From positions 62,001-126,000 of the forward strand of contig NZ_JABMLF010000002.1 in the NCBI RefSeq assembly GCF_013205055.1: 64,000 bases of DNA, given 5' to 3'. Every line of letters begins with the position of its first letter. The stretch's first letter is position 1. A program made the translations under genes and the position numbers. Below the pieces are notes generated by a model. It had not been told where the DNA came from and did no database searches. It worked only from the letters and a program-made list of their open reading frames with translations. The DNA is from Rathayibacter sp. VKM Ac-2856. Lineage in GTDB: Bacteria; Actinomycetota; Actinomycetes; Actinomycetales; Microbacteriaceae. Positions 42,137 through 50,042 of this stretch are shown here, in pieces.

Positions 42137-42841
42137 TCAGCGGTGGACGATGAGCCAGGTCGCGACCGCCGTGGTGGTGCCGCGGTTGATCATCCGGTGC
42201 CCGCGCTCGCAGGGGAAGGTGATCGCATCCCCCGCTCCCAGCACGACCGTCTCGTCCTCGAACTCGACGGTGAGCTCGCCGACCGTCACGGTGCCGATCT
42301 CGACGCCGTCGTGGCGGAGGAAGCGCCGCTGCGCGGTCGAGGTCGCCCCCGGCGGATAGGTCGACTCGAAGAAGTCGACGGCGTCGACGGGCCGCGGCCC
42401 CAGCCGGCGGAAGAGCACGCCGCCCTCGAGCACCACAGGGGCGACCTCCCCCGCGCGCACGACGGCCGTCGCGATCTCGGGAGATCCCTCCTCGGCCGAC
42501 GCCGCGGGCGGATCGTCGGCGGTGCCGGTCGCGGTCCGCTCGAAGACGGAGGAGAGCGGGACCCCGAGCGCGCCGACCATCGCGATCAGCCGACCGACGG
42601 AGGGCTGCATCGCCCCCCGCTCGATCTGCGACACGGCGCTGGCGGAGATGCCCAGCTCCCGGGCGAGCGCGCGCAGCGACATCCCTGACGCGAGACGCAG
42701 CTCGCGCAGTCGCGCGCCGAGGCCCTCGCGGTCCGATCCGCGGAGGGCGCCCGCGACGTCCGGCACCGCGGAGGACGCGGGGTCCCGGGCGATCTCGTCG
42801 GTGGGCATGCGGGGCGTCGTCCTCTCCTCGGGGATCGTCAC
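42137..42841 (-). CDS. XRE-family regulator with C-terminal cupin domain
   Basis: 234 residues from the GTG (an ATG 11 codons in at 42808 is equally possible). HTH at about 41-96 (LGARLRELRLASGMSLRALARELGISASAVSQIERG); cupin at about 155-234 (VDAVDFFESTYPPG, then VEIGTVTVGELTVEFED, then PCERGHRMINRG). In this class the cupin binds a small effector and the HTH controls catabolic or transport genes. It is divergent from a hydantoin-type permease operon, with a perfect palindrome between them. Confidence 0.88.
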   Translation of the reverse strand: MTIPEERTTPRMPTDEIARDPASSAVPDVAGALRGSDREGLGARLRELRLASGMSLRALARELGISASAVSQIERGAMQPSVGRLIAMVGALGVPLSSVFERTATGTADDPPAASAEEGSPEIATAVVRAGEVAPVVLEGGVLFRRLGPRPVDAVDFFESTYPPGATSTAQRRFLRHDGVEIGTVTVGELTVEFEDETVVLGAGDAITFPCERGHRMINRGTTTAVATWLIVHR

Positions 42842-42895
42842 ACAGCCGTAACGGGCGCGAAACGAACGGCACCGCGCCGGGGCCTAGGTTCTCCC

Positions 42896-42917
42896 GTGTG
42901 AAGTGATCACTTCACAC
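42896..42917. promoter_or_regulatory. Perfect 22-bp palindrome, probable operator of the permease-racemase operon
   Basis: The half GTGTGAAGTGA is mirrored exactly by TCACTTCACAC with no spacer. It is the only such site I see in the window, 55 nt from the regulator start and 121 nt from the permease start. A TAGGTT (42885-42890) just upstream may be a -10 box that a bound protein would cover. Confidence 0.75.
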
Positions 42918-43038
42918 AATCAGAACGCCGACCGCTCGCGCGGAGGCGGCCGATCACCTCGGCCGACCGCCTCGACCACCCTGACACATCCGCTCCGTGC
43001 GCCGACCCGCGCACGCCCGCCCGAGAGGTGGATCCACC

Positions 43039-44616
43039 ATGACCGACCGCGCCACTGCACCCCGCATCGACCCGCTGCCCGCACCGCCCGTCGAGAGCGC
43101 CGGACTCGCCGGCCCCTCGCTCGTCAAGCCGGGCTACGACGACCGCCTCGCCAACGAGGACCTCGCGCCGCTCGTCAAGCAGCGCTGGTCGAGCTACAAC
43201 ATCTTCGCGTTCTGGATGTCGGACGTGCACAGCGTGGGCGGCTACGTGACCGCCGGCTCGCTCTTCGCGCTCGGCCTCGCCGGCTGGCAGGTGCTGGTGG
43301 CCCTCGTGGTCGGCATCGTGATCGTCCAGATCTTCTGCAACCTCGTCGCGAAGCCCAGCCAGGTGACCGGCGTCCCCTATCCCGTGATCAACCGGGCCAT
43401 CTTCGGTGTCCGCGGCGCGAACATCCCCGCGATCATCCGCGGCCTCATCGCCATCGCCTGGTACGGCGTCCAGACCTACCTGGCCGCGCAGTCGCTGAAC
43501 ATCGTGTTCCTGAAGTTCTTCCCGGCGATGGCCTCCTGGAACACCCCCGAGGCCTCCTTCCTCGGCCTCTCCGCTCTCGGCTACCTCTCCTACTCGATCC
43601 TCTGGGTCGCGCAGGCCGCGCTCTTCTGGCGGGGCATGGAGTCGATCCGCCGCTTCATCGACTGGGCCGGCCCGGCCGTCTACGTCGTGATGCTCGTGCT
43701 CGCGATCTACCTCGTCTCGCAGGCCGGCTGGGAGAACATCTCGCTGAACCTCGGCTCGGGCGAGCTCCTCGATCTCGGCGCCTCGATCCCGGTGGTGATC
43801 TCCGCGGTAGCCCTGGTCGTCTCCTACTTCTCCGGCCCGATGCTGAACTTCGGCGACTTCTCGCGCTACGCCCGCAGCTACCGCGCGGTGAAGAAGGGCA
43901 ACCTCCTCGGCCTGCCGATCAACTTCCTCTTCTTCTCGCTGCTCACCGTGATCACCGCCTCCGCGACGGTCCCCGTCTTCGGCGAGCTGATCACCGACCC
44001 GATCGAGACGGTCGAGCGGATCGACACCTGGTTCGCCGTCCTGCTCGGCGGGCTCACCTTCGTCATCGCGACGATCGGCATCAACATCGTCGCCAACTTC
44101 ATCTCGCCCGCGTTCGACTTCTCCAACGTCAACCCGAAGAAGATCAGCTGGCGGATGGGCGGCATGATCGCCGCGGTCGGCTCGGTGCTGCTCACCCCCT
44201 GGAACTGGTACTCGAACGACACCGCGATCCACTACACGCTCGGCATCCTCGGCGCCCTGATCGGCCCGCTGTTCGGCGTCCTGATCGCGGGCTACTACCT
44301 GGTCAGCCGTCAGCGCGTCTGGGTCGACGACCTCTACACGATGAGCGAGAAGGGCCGCTACTGGTTCTCGCGCGGCTTCAACCCCAACGCCGTCTGGGCG
44401 ACCGCGATCGGCGGCGTCCCCTCCGTCCTCTCGGTGCTCGTGCCGCGCTGGATCGCGGAGGCGGGCGGGCCCTCCTTCACCTGGCTCGGCGACTACAGCT
44501 GGTTCATCGGGTGCGGCCTCGGCTTCGTCGCGATGGCGGTCCTCGAGCGGCGCTCGCCCCGCATCGGCCGCCTCGAGGAGGACCTCGCGAACGTCAGCGA
44601 CGGCGCCTCCGTCTGA
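43039..44616 (+). CDS. NCS1-family permease (hydantoin/allantoin/cytosine type)
   Basis: 525 residues with twelve hydrophobic segments. NCS1 features: LANEDLAPLVKQRWSSYNIF at the N terminus, FWMSDVHSVGGYVTAGSLFALG (helix 1), AWYGVQTYLAAQSLNIV (helix 3) and GPMLNFGDFSRYAR (helix 6). The family includes Mhp1, the sodium-coupled hydantoin carrier, and PucI. The neighbour is a hydantoin racemase, so an aryl- or alkyl-hydantoin is the best guess. The start has GAGAGGTGG upstream. Confidence 0.9.
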   Translation: MTDRATAPRIDPLPAPPVESAGLAGPSLVKPGYDDRLANEDLAPLVKQRWSSYNIFAFWMSDVHSVGGYVTAGSLFALGLAGWQVLVALVVGIVIVQIFCNLVAKPSQVTGVPYPVINRAIFGVRGANIPAIIRGLIAIAWYGVQTYLAAQSLNIVFLKFFPAMASWNTPEASFLGLSALGYLSYSILWVAQAALFWRGMESIRRFIDWAGPAVYVVMLVLAIYLVSQAGWENISLNLGSGELLDLGASIPVVISAVALVVSYFSGPMLNFGDFSRYARSYRAVKKGNLLGLPINFLFFSLLTVITASATVPVFGELITDPIETVERIDTWFAVLLGGLTFVIATIGINIVANFISPAFDFSNVNPKKISWRMGGMIAAVGSVLLTPWNWYSNDTAIHYTLGILGALIGPLFGVLIAGYYLVSRQRVWVDDLYTMSEKGRYWFSRGFNPNAVWATAIGGVPSVLSVLVPRWIAEAGGPSFTWLGDYSWFIGCGLGFVAMAVLERRSPRIGRLEEDLANVSDGASV

Positions 44617-44696
44617 TCCTCCGATCCACCGGGCGGCCGCCTCGCGAGGGCGGCCGCCCTCCCCTGTCCCACCCGCACCACCCCGAGGAGGCGCCC

Positions 44697-45431
44697 GTGC
44701 GCATCACCGTCGTCAACCCGAACACCAGCGAGCGGATGACCGAGGCGATCGGCCTCGCCGCCCGGTCCGTCGCCTCCGTCGGCACCGAGATCGTCGCGGT
44801 CACGCCGCCGATGGGGCCCGCCTCGATCGAGAGCCACTACGACGAGGCACTGGCGGTGCCCGGGCTGCTGCACGAGATCGTGCGCGGCGACGCGGCCGGG
44901 AGCGACGGCTACGTCGTCGCATGCTTCGGCGACCCGGGGATCGACGCCGCCCGCGAGATCGCCCGCGGACCCGTGATCGGGATCGCCGAGGCCGCCATGC
45001 ACATGGCGACTCTGGTCGGCCGGCGCTTCAGCGTCGTCACGACGCTCTCGCGCACGAGCGGGCGGGCCTGGGACATCGCGCACCGCGCGGGCTTCGACCG
45101 GGCCTGCGCGGGCGTGCACGCCTGCGACATCCCGGTGCTCGAGCTCGACGACCCGCACTCCGACGCGCGCCGGGTGATCCTCGAGGAGTGCGCCGCCGCG
45201 CTCGCGGCGGACGGCTCGGACGTGATCGTGCTCGGCTGCGCGGGGATGGCGGACCTCTGCCGGGACCTCTCGCGCGAGCTCGGCGTGCCCGTGATCGACG
45301 GGGTCGCGTCCGCCGTCCGGCTGGTGGAGGGCCTCGTCGCGATGGGCGTCACGACGTCGCGCCGCGACGAGTTCGCGGCCCCGCGCCCGAAGGAGATGAC
45401 GGGGCTGCTCGCTCCGTTCGCGCTCGCCTGA
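44697..45431 (+). CDS. Hydantoin racemase / Asp-Glu racemase family
   Basis: 244 residues from a GTG with GAGGAGG upstream. It begins MRITVVNPNTSERMTEAI, a hallmark of the HyuE/HyuA racemases, and has the two-base cysteine pair Cys76 (VACFGDPG) and Cys181 (VLGCAGMADL). The family interconverts D- and L-5-substituted hydantoins without a cofactor. It follows the NCS1 permease by 80 bp on the same strand. No hydantoinase or carbamoylase gene is in the window, so the degradative enzymes must lie elsewhere or the substrate differs. Confidence 0.9.
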   Translation: MRITVVNPNTSERMTEAIGLAARSVASVGTEIVAVTPPMGPASIESHYDEALAVPGLLHEIVRGDAAGSDGYVVACFGDPGIDAAREIARGPVIGIAEAAMHMATLVGRRFSVVTTLSRTSGRAWDIAHRAGFDRACAGVHACDIPVLELDDPHSDARRVILEECAAALAADGSDVIVLGCAGMADLCRDLSRELGVPVIDGVASAVRLVEGLVAMGVTTSRRDEFAAPRPKEMTGLLAPFALA

Positions 45432-45442
45432 TCCGCGACGCG

Positions 45443-45478
45443 CGAGAGGCCCGGGAGCGTCGGCTCCCGGGCCTCTCG
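45443..45478. terminator. Bidirectional hairpin terminator
   Basis: A perfect 16-bp stem (CGAGAGGCCCGGGAGC and complement) with a 4-nt loop GTCG lies between convergent stops, 12 nt from the racemase gene and 11 nt from the surface-protein gene. Confidence 0.85.
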
Positions 45479-45488
45479 TCGTGGGCGG

Positions 45489-47012
45489 CTAGTGCTGCTG
45501 CGCGATGCGGCGGCGGCGCGCCACCACGAGCGCGAGCGCTCCGAGCCCGAGCAGGGCGAGCGCGCCGGTGCCCGCACCCGCGGTGTCGACGCCCGTGGCG
45601 GCGAGGTGCCGGCCGCCGGCGGAGGTCGCGGTGGTCCCGCCCGGGGTGGTGGTCGACCCGGCGGCGGCGGTCACGACGATCGGCTCCCGCTGGTCGCTCG
45701 GGATGTTGACGCTCGGGTCGAAGACCTGGAACAGGCTCCCGTACTCCCCGCCCGAAGCGGCCGAGGCCAGGACGACGACGAAGTAGCGACCGGGCGCGAA
45801 CGAGCCGCGGACCGTCGCGCCCTCGAAGGTCGCGTCGCTGCTCAGCGGACCGAGCTCGACCCCGTCCTGCTCGTCGTCGTTGTTGAACTTCTTGACGAGG
45901 ACCCGCAGGGTGATCTCGTCGAAGCACTCGGGCAGCGCGAAGGCGCCGACCGTGACGGCGATGGTGCCGACTCCACCGACGGCGTCGACCGTGAACGGCT
46001 CGTTGCTCTGCGAGCGGTCGAGACCGGCGGCGCAGGTGTCGAAGACGCTCTGCACGAAGAGGGTCTCGCGCAGGATCTCGCTGCGGAAGATCTCGACTCC
46101 GGCGTCGACACCGGAGGTCTGGACCGAGACGGTCCAGTCGGCCGAGTACGGCAGGGCGACCTCGATCGTGCGCGCCGGCAGGCCCTCGGCGGGCACCTGC
46201 TCGACGACGTCCAGTGCGACGCCGACGCCGTTGTCCTGGGTGACGAAGTAGCCGATGTTCGCCTCGTCGTAGCGGCCGGTGCTCGAGCGGGGCGGGACCG
46301 ACAGCGTGATCGTGCCGGGCGAGGTGGCGACGGTGATCTCACCGTCGAGCGTCACCGCGTCGGCGGCGGCGGACGGGTCGAGCGCGGTGCCCGGAGCGGA
46401 GCGCCACTGCTCGGAGGAGAGGTCGATCAGGGCCCCGTCCTTCTTCCCGTAGAGCTTCGTGACGACCAGGACGGTGCGCGGGCCGGCCGGCGCGGCGACG
46501 AGAGCGGTCTGCGGTGCGCTGCCGTCCCGCTCGACGGGGACCGTGGTGCCGACGCCGCCGGAGTACTCGCCGTTCGGGCCCTCCGCGACCAGGACGATGT
46601 CCGCCGAGGCGGCGCAGTCGGGGAAGGACGCCTCCGGCAGCGCGACGCTCGCGAAGCCGGGCGAGGCGGTCCAGTCGACGGTGATCGCGCCGAAGTCGAT
46701 GTCGACCGGGCGCGCTCCGTCCGGGCAGGAGGGGTCGGTGTCGTCGGCCGCGGTGGGAGCCGCCGACGGCAGGGGCGCGGCGGTGAGCACGGGCTCCGGA
46801 GTCGCGGTGCGCGCGGAGTCGAGGTCGGCGGTCGGCGCGGCGGTGGCCGACGGCGTCGCTGTCGCCTCCGCCGAGACCGTCGCCGGCGGCTCGGGTGCCG
46901 TGAGAGTGCTCGCGGCCGCCCCCGGCGCGAGCAGACCGGCGGCGAGGCCGACGGCGAGGGTGAGGCACGCGAGACGCGAGCGCGAGCGGAGAGTGGTCCC
47001 CCGGAGAGACAT
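45489..47012 (-). CDS. Secreted LAxTG-anchored surface protein
   Basis: 507 residues. A signal peptide (about 1-36, ending near APGAAAS), an Ala/Thr/Pro-rich stretch to about 90, then about 360 residues of beta-rich sequence with several cysteines that may pair, no enzyme motif recognised, and a C-terminal sorting signal LAATGVDT (from 470), hydrophobic helix and RRRRIAQQH. The sorting tail is exactly as long as in the M14 peptidase (38 residues) and shares the LAxTGVDT core. Role unknown, perhaps adhesion or wall binding. AGAAGGAA precedes the ATG. Confidence 0.82.
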   Translation of the reverse strand: MSLRGTTLRSRSRLACLTLAVGLAAGLLAPGAAASTLTAPEPPATVSAEATATPSATAAPTADLDSARTATPEPVLTAAPLPSAAPTAADDTDPSCPDGARPVDIDFGAITVDWTASPGFASVALPEASFPDCAASADIVLVAEGPNGEYSGGVGTTVPVERDGSAPQTALVAAPAGPRTVLVVTKLYGKKDGALIDLSSEQWRSAPGTALDPSAAADAVTLDGEITVATSPGTITLSVPPRSSTGRYDEANIGYFVTQDNGVGVALDVVEQVPAEGLPARTIEVALPYSADWTVSVQTSGVDAGVEIFRSEILRETLFVQSVFDTCAAGLDRSQSNEPFTVDAVGGVGTIAVTVGAFALPECFDEITLRVLVKKFNNDDEQDGVELGPLSSDATFEGATVRGSFAPGRYFVVVLASAASGGEYGSLFQVFDPSVNIPSDQREPIVVTAAAGSTTTPGGTTATSAGGRHLAATGVDTAGAGTGALALLGLGALALVVARRRRIAQQH

Positions 47013-47170
47013 CGATGTATTCCTTCTCGAGAATGTGGAAGCGGGATCGGCGCCGAAGCTGCCCCCGTGGCGCCTGGGTGATGTCTATCAGCGCGCTGAG
47101 CGCCCGCACATCCCCGGCGCGAGCGAGCTCTGCATCGATCGGATAACGGCGGCTCTGCGAGGATCGGAGC

Positions 47171-47983
47171 ATGGCGATCCTCCGCGACCTGGCCCTCGGC
47201 GCACGACTGTTCGGCAGGGGCTTCGGCACGTGGTTCCGCTCCCCGCGCGCGATGCTCCTCGGAGCGATCCCGCCGCTGATCGTGGGGCTCGTCTTCCTCG
47301 GCGTGCTGGCGCTCGTGCTCACCCGGATCGATGCGGTGGTGCTCGCGCTGACGCCGTTCACGGACGGCTGGGGCGACCCGTGGGGCGGCACGTTCCGGCT
47401 CCTGCTGTCGATCGCCGCGGTCGGGGCGATCGTCGCGCTCGGCGTCGTCCTCTTCGCCGCGGTGACGCTCCTCGTCGGCGACCCCTTCTACGAGCGGATC
47501 TGGCGCCGGGTGGAGAACGAGCTCGGCGGCGTGCCGGACGAGCACGAGTCGGGGTTCTGGAGCGGACTCGGCCGCTCGCTCCGCGACTCCGCGGTGCTGG
47601 TCGCGACCTCGCTCGGGATCGGCGTGGTGCTGGTGCTGCTCGGCGTCATCCCCGTCGTCGGGCAGCTGGTCGGGCTGATCGCCGGAGCGCTCGTCGGCGG
47701 CCGGGCGCTCGCGCTCGAGCTGACGGGGTTCGCCGGGGACGCGCGGGGCCTCGCCCTGCGCGACCGCCGCCGCCTCCTCGGCGAGCGCCGGGCGGTGTCC
47801 CTCGGCTTCGGCATGGCGGTCTACCTGACCTTCCTGATCCCCGGCGGCGCGGTGGTCGCGACGCCCGCGGCGACGGCGGGGGCGACGCTTCTGCTGCGGA
47901 CGCTCCGCGGCGAGAGGACCGAGCGGATCGACCCCGCGGCCGACCCCGGGCCCGGCGCCGCACCCGGCGCCGCGTCCGACTGA
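47171..47983 (+). CDS. EI24-domain integral membrane protein
   Basis: 270 residues. MAILRDLALGARLFGRGFGTWFRSPR and DPFYERIWRRVENELGG are typical of the EI24/CysZ-like family. About five to six hydrophobic segments, with the C-terminal 25 residues polar. CysZ members import sulfate in enteric bacteria; actinobacterial EI24 proteins are uncharacterised. It lies divergent from the surface-protein gene and 40 bp before a Trp leader, whose promoter must sit at its end. Confidence 0.85.
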   Translation: MAILRDLALGARLFGRGFGTWFRSPRAMLLGAIPPLIVGLVFLGVLALVLTRIDAVVLALTPFTDGWGDPWGGTFRLLLSIAAVGAIVALGVVLFAAVTLLVGDPFYERIWRRVENELGGVPDEHESGFWSGLGRSLRDSAVLVATSLGIGVVLVLLGVIPVVGQLVGLIAGALVGGRALALELTGFAGDARGLALRDRRRLLGERRAVSLGFGMAVYLTFLIPGGAVVATPAATAGATLLLRTLRGERTERIDPAADPGPGAAPGAASD

Positions 47984-48011
47984 GCGGGTGGCCGCCCGGC
48001 GGCGCCTCCCC

Positions 48012-48017
48012 TAGACT
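48012..48017 (+). promoter_or_regulatory. -10 box of the Trp-controlled operon
   Basis: TAGACT ends 6 nt before the leader-peptide GTG, so the transcript probably begins at that GTG (leaderless). Confidence 0.55.
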
Positions 48018-48023
48018 TCCCCC

Positions 48024-48065
48024 GTGCGCACGTCGACCCTCCGCCCCTGGTGGCCCGCCTTCTAG
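48024..48065 (+). CDS. trpL: Trp leader peptide
   Basis: A 13-codon frame GTG...TAG encodes VRTSTLRPWWPAF with two adjacent Trp codons (48048-48053). It is followed 30 nt later by a GC-rich hairpin and then by an anthranilate-synthase-like gene. That is the classical layout of a transcription attenuator: low Trp-tRNA stalls the ribosome on the Trp pair and prevents the terminator. A TAGACT box 6 nt upstream fits. I could not find a clear antiterminator stem by eye. Confidence 0.8.
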   Translation: MRTSTLRPWWPAF

Positions 48066-48095
48066 GCAGGCCGACGCGCAGACTCCTCTCGCACT

Positions 48096-48122
48096 CGACC
48101 GCCTCGTCCGGGCGGTCGTTCT
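48096..48122 (+). terminator. Attenuator hairpin of the Trp-leader operon
   Basis: An 8-bp perfect stem CGACCGCC/GGCGGTCG with a 7-nt loop, followed by TTCT, lies between the leader peptide and the anthranilate synthase gene. Confidence 0.65.
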
Positions 48123-48167
48123 GCATGTCGGGGCCCGGGTGAGGGACACCCCGATTCAAGGACCACG

Positions 48168-50042
48168 ATGACCTCGCTCCTCTCCCGCATCCTCGCCTCC
48201 GACGGATCGCTGCCGTTCGCGGTCGTCCTCCGACAGGGCCGAGCGGACGTCGACGTCTTCACGGGCGACGTCGTCGACGTCGACGGCCTCGCCGACATCC
48301 CGCTCGACGGCGCCGACGTGCTGACCCTCGTGCCCTACCGCCAGGTGCGCGAGCGCGGCTTCGCGGCGAAGGACGACGGCGCTCCGCTGCGGAACCTCGT
48401 GGTCCGCGAGCGCGAGAGCGTGCCGCTCGCCGAGGTGCTGCGGCTGCTGCCCGAGCGCGAGATCCCCGTCGAGGAGCGCGGGTTCGATGTGCCCGACGAG
48501 GAGTACGCGGAGATCGTCCGCCGGGTGATCGACGACGAGATCGGCCGCGGGGAGGGCGCCAACTTCGTCATCAACCGCGCCTTCGTCGCGCACACCGACG
48601 CGCCCGCGGTCGAGGCGGTGCTGGCCTGGTTCCGTCGGCTGCTGACCGACGAGTCGGGCGCCTACTGGACCTTCGCGATCCACACCCCCGGTGCCGACGG
48701 CTCGCCGGCCGTCACCGCGGTGGGCGCCACCCCGGAGCGCCACGTCTCGGTGCGCGACGGCGTGGCGATGATGAATCCGATCAGCGGCACCTTCCGCCAC
48801 CCGGCCGCGGGGCCGACCGGCGCCGAGGTCCTCGCATTCCTCGCCGACGTCAAGGAGAGCGAGGAGCTCTTCATGGTGGTCGACGAGGAGATGAAGATGA
48901 TGAGCGCGGTCTGCCCGAACGGCGGCCGGATCCTCGGACCGTTCCTCAAGCAGATGTCGCGGCTCAGCCACACCGAGTACCTGCTCGAGGGGCGCACCGA
49001 CCTCGACGTCCGCGAGGTGCTGCGGCTGACCATGTTCGCGCCGACCGTCACCGGCTCGCCGATGGAGAACGCCTGCGCCGTCATCGCGGAGTACGAGAAG
49101 GAGCCGCGCGGCTACTACTCCGGGGTGCTCGCCCTGTTCGAGCCGGAGGAGCACGGCTACACGGTCGACGCGCCGATCCTCATCCGCACCGCCTACCTCC
49201 GCGAGGACGGCCGGCTGACCGTCCCGGCCGGAGCGACCCTCGTGCGGCACTCGACGCCGGAGGGCGAGGTCGCCGAGACCCGCGCCAAGGCGTCGGGCGT
49301 GCTCTCCGCGCTGGGGCTCCTGCCCCACCGCGACATCCCGCCGGCGATCGACCTGAACGCGCAGCCCGGGGTGCAGGAGGCGCTCGAGGCGCGCAACGAG
49401 CGGCTCGCGTCGTTCTGGCTGCGGCCGCAGGCGCCGGAGCACATCGAGGGGCTCGCCGGGCACACCGCGCTCATCGTCGACAACGAGGACCAGTTCACGA
49501 CGATGCTCGCGCACCAGCTGCGCCACCTCGGCATGGACGCCCGGGTCGAGCGCTGGTCGAGCGTCGAGGACGTGCTGCGCGACGACCTCGTCGTCTTCGG
49601 TCCCGGTCCGGGCGATCCGCGCGACGACTCCGAGCCGCGGATCGCGCGGCTGCGCGCGCTGATGACCGAGCGGCTCGCCTCCGAGCGGCCGATGCTCGCG
49701 GTGTGCCTCAGCCACCAGATGCTGTCGCTGCTCGCCGGGCTGCCGGTGGAGCCGCTGCCCGCGCCCCGCCAGGGCGTGCGCCTGGCGGTCGACGTCTTCG
49801 GCGAGGACGCGGCGATCGGCTTCTACAACACCTTCTCCTCGGTCGCCGCCGCGGGGGTCACCAGCACTCCGCTGCTCGACCTCGAGATCTCGCGCGACCC
49901 CGCGACCGGGATCGTCGACGCGCTGCGCGGCGAGTCGGTCGCCTCGGTGCAGGGCCACCTCGAGTCGGTGCTGTCCTCCGACGGGCTGCGCACGCTCGAG
50001 CGGCTGGTGCGCACCGCGACCTCGCAGCCGGCGCGCGCGTGA
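48168..50042 (+). CDS. PhzE-like fused anthranilate synthase (TrpE and TrpG domains)
   Basis: 624 residues. Residues about 105-380 form the chorismate-binding domain (GATPERHV, PISGTFRHP, GSPMENAC, ATLVRHSTPEGEVAETRAKA). Residues about 430-620 form the class I glutamine amidotransferase with GPGPGDP (478-484), nucleophile Cys513 (AVCLSHQM) and His597-Glu599 (VQGHLESVLS). The sequence resembles PhzE, which makes amino-deoxyisochorismate, more than housekeeping TrpE. A Trp attenuator upstream argues instead for real tryptophan supply, or for a tryptophan-linked product. No other phz or trp gene is present. The next gene starts within its stop (GTGA). Confidence 0.88.
   Translation: MTSLLSRILASDGSLPFAVVLRQGRADVDVFTGDVVDVDGLADIPLDGADVLTLVPYRQVRERGFAAKDDGAPLRNLVVRERESVPLAEVLRLLPEREIPVEERGFDVPDEEYAEIVRRVIDDEIGRGEGANFVINRAFVAHTDAPAVEAVLAWFRRLLTDESGAYWTFAIHTPGADGSPAVTAVGATPERHVSVRDGVAMMNPISGTFRHPAAGPTGAEVLAFLADVKESEELFMVVDEEMKMMSAVCPNGGRILGPFLKQMSRLSHTEYLLEGRTDLDVREVLRLTMFAPTVTGSPMENACAVIAEYEKEPRGYYSGVLALFEPEEHGYTVDAPILIRTAYLREDGRLTVPAGATLVRHSTPEGEVAETRAKASGVLSALGLLPHRDIPPAIDLNAQPGVQEALEARNERLASFWLRPQAPEHIEGLAGHTALIVDNEDQFTTMLAHQLRHLGMDARVERWSSVEDVLRDDLVVFGPGPGDPRDDSEPRIARLRALMTERLASERPMLAVCLSHQMLSLLAGLPVEPLPAPRQGVRLAVDVFGEDAAIGFYNTFSSVAAAGVTSTPLLDLEISRDPATGIVDALRGESVASVQGHLESVLSSDGLRTLERLVRTATSQPARA

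Noticed and set aside
48024-48065. Chance Trp-Trp in a random short frame
   Set aside because: Rejected as an explanation because a correctly spaced -10 box, a downstream hairpin and an anthranilate-synthase-like gene all agree with a leader peptide.
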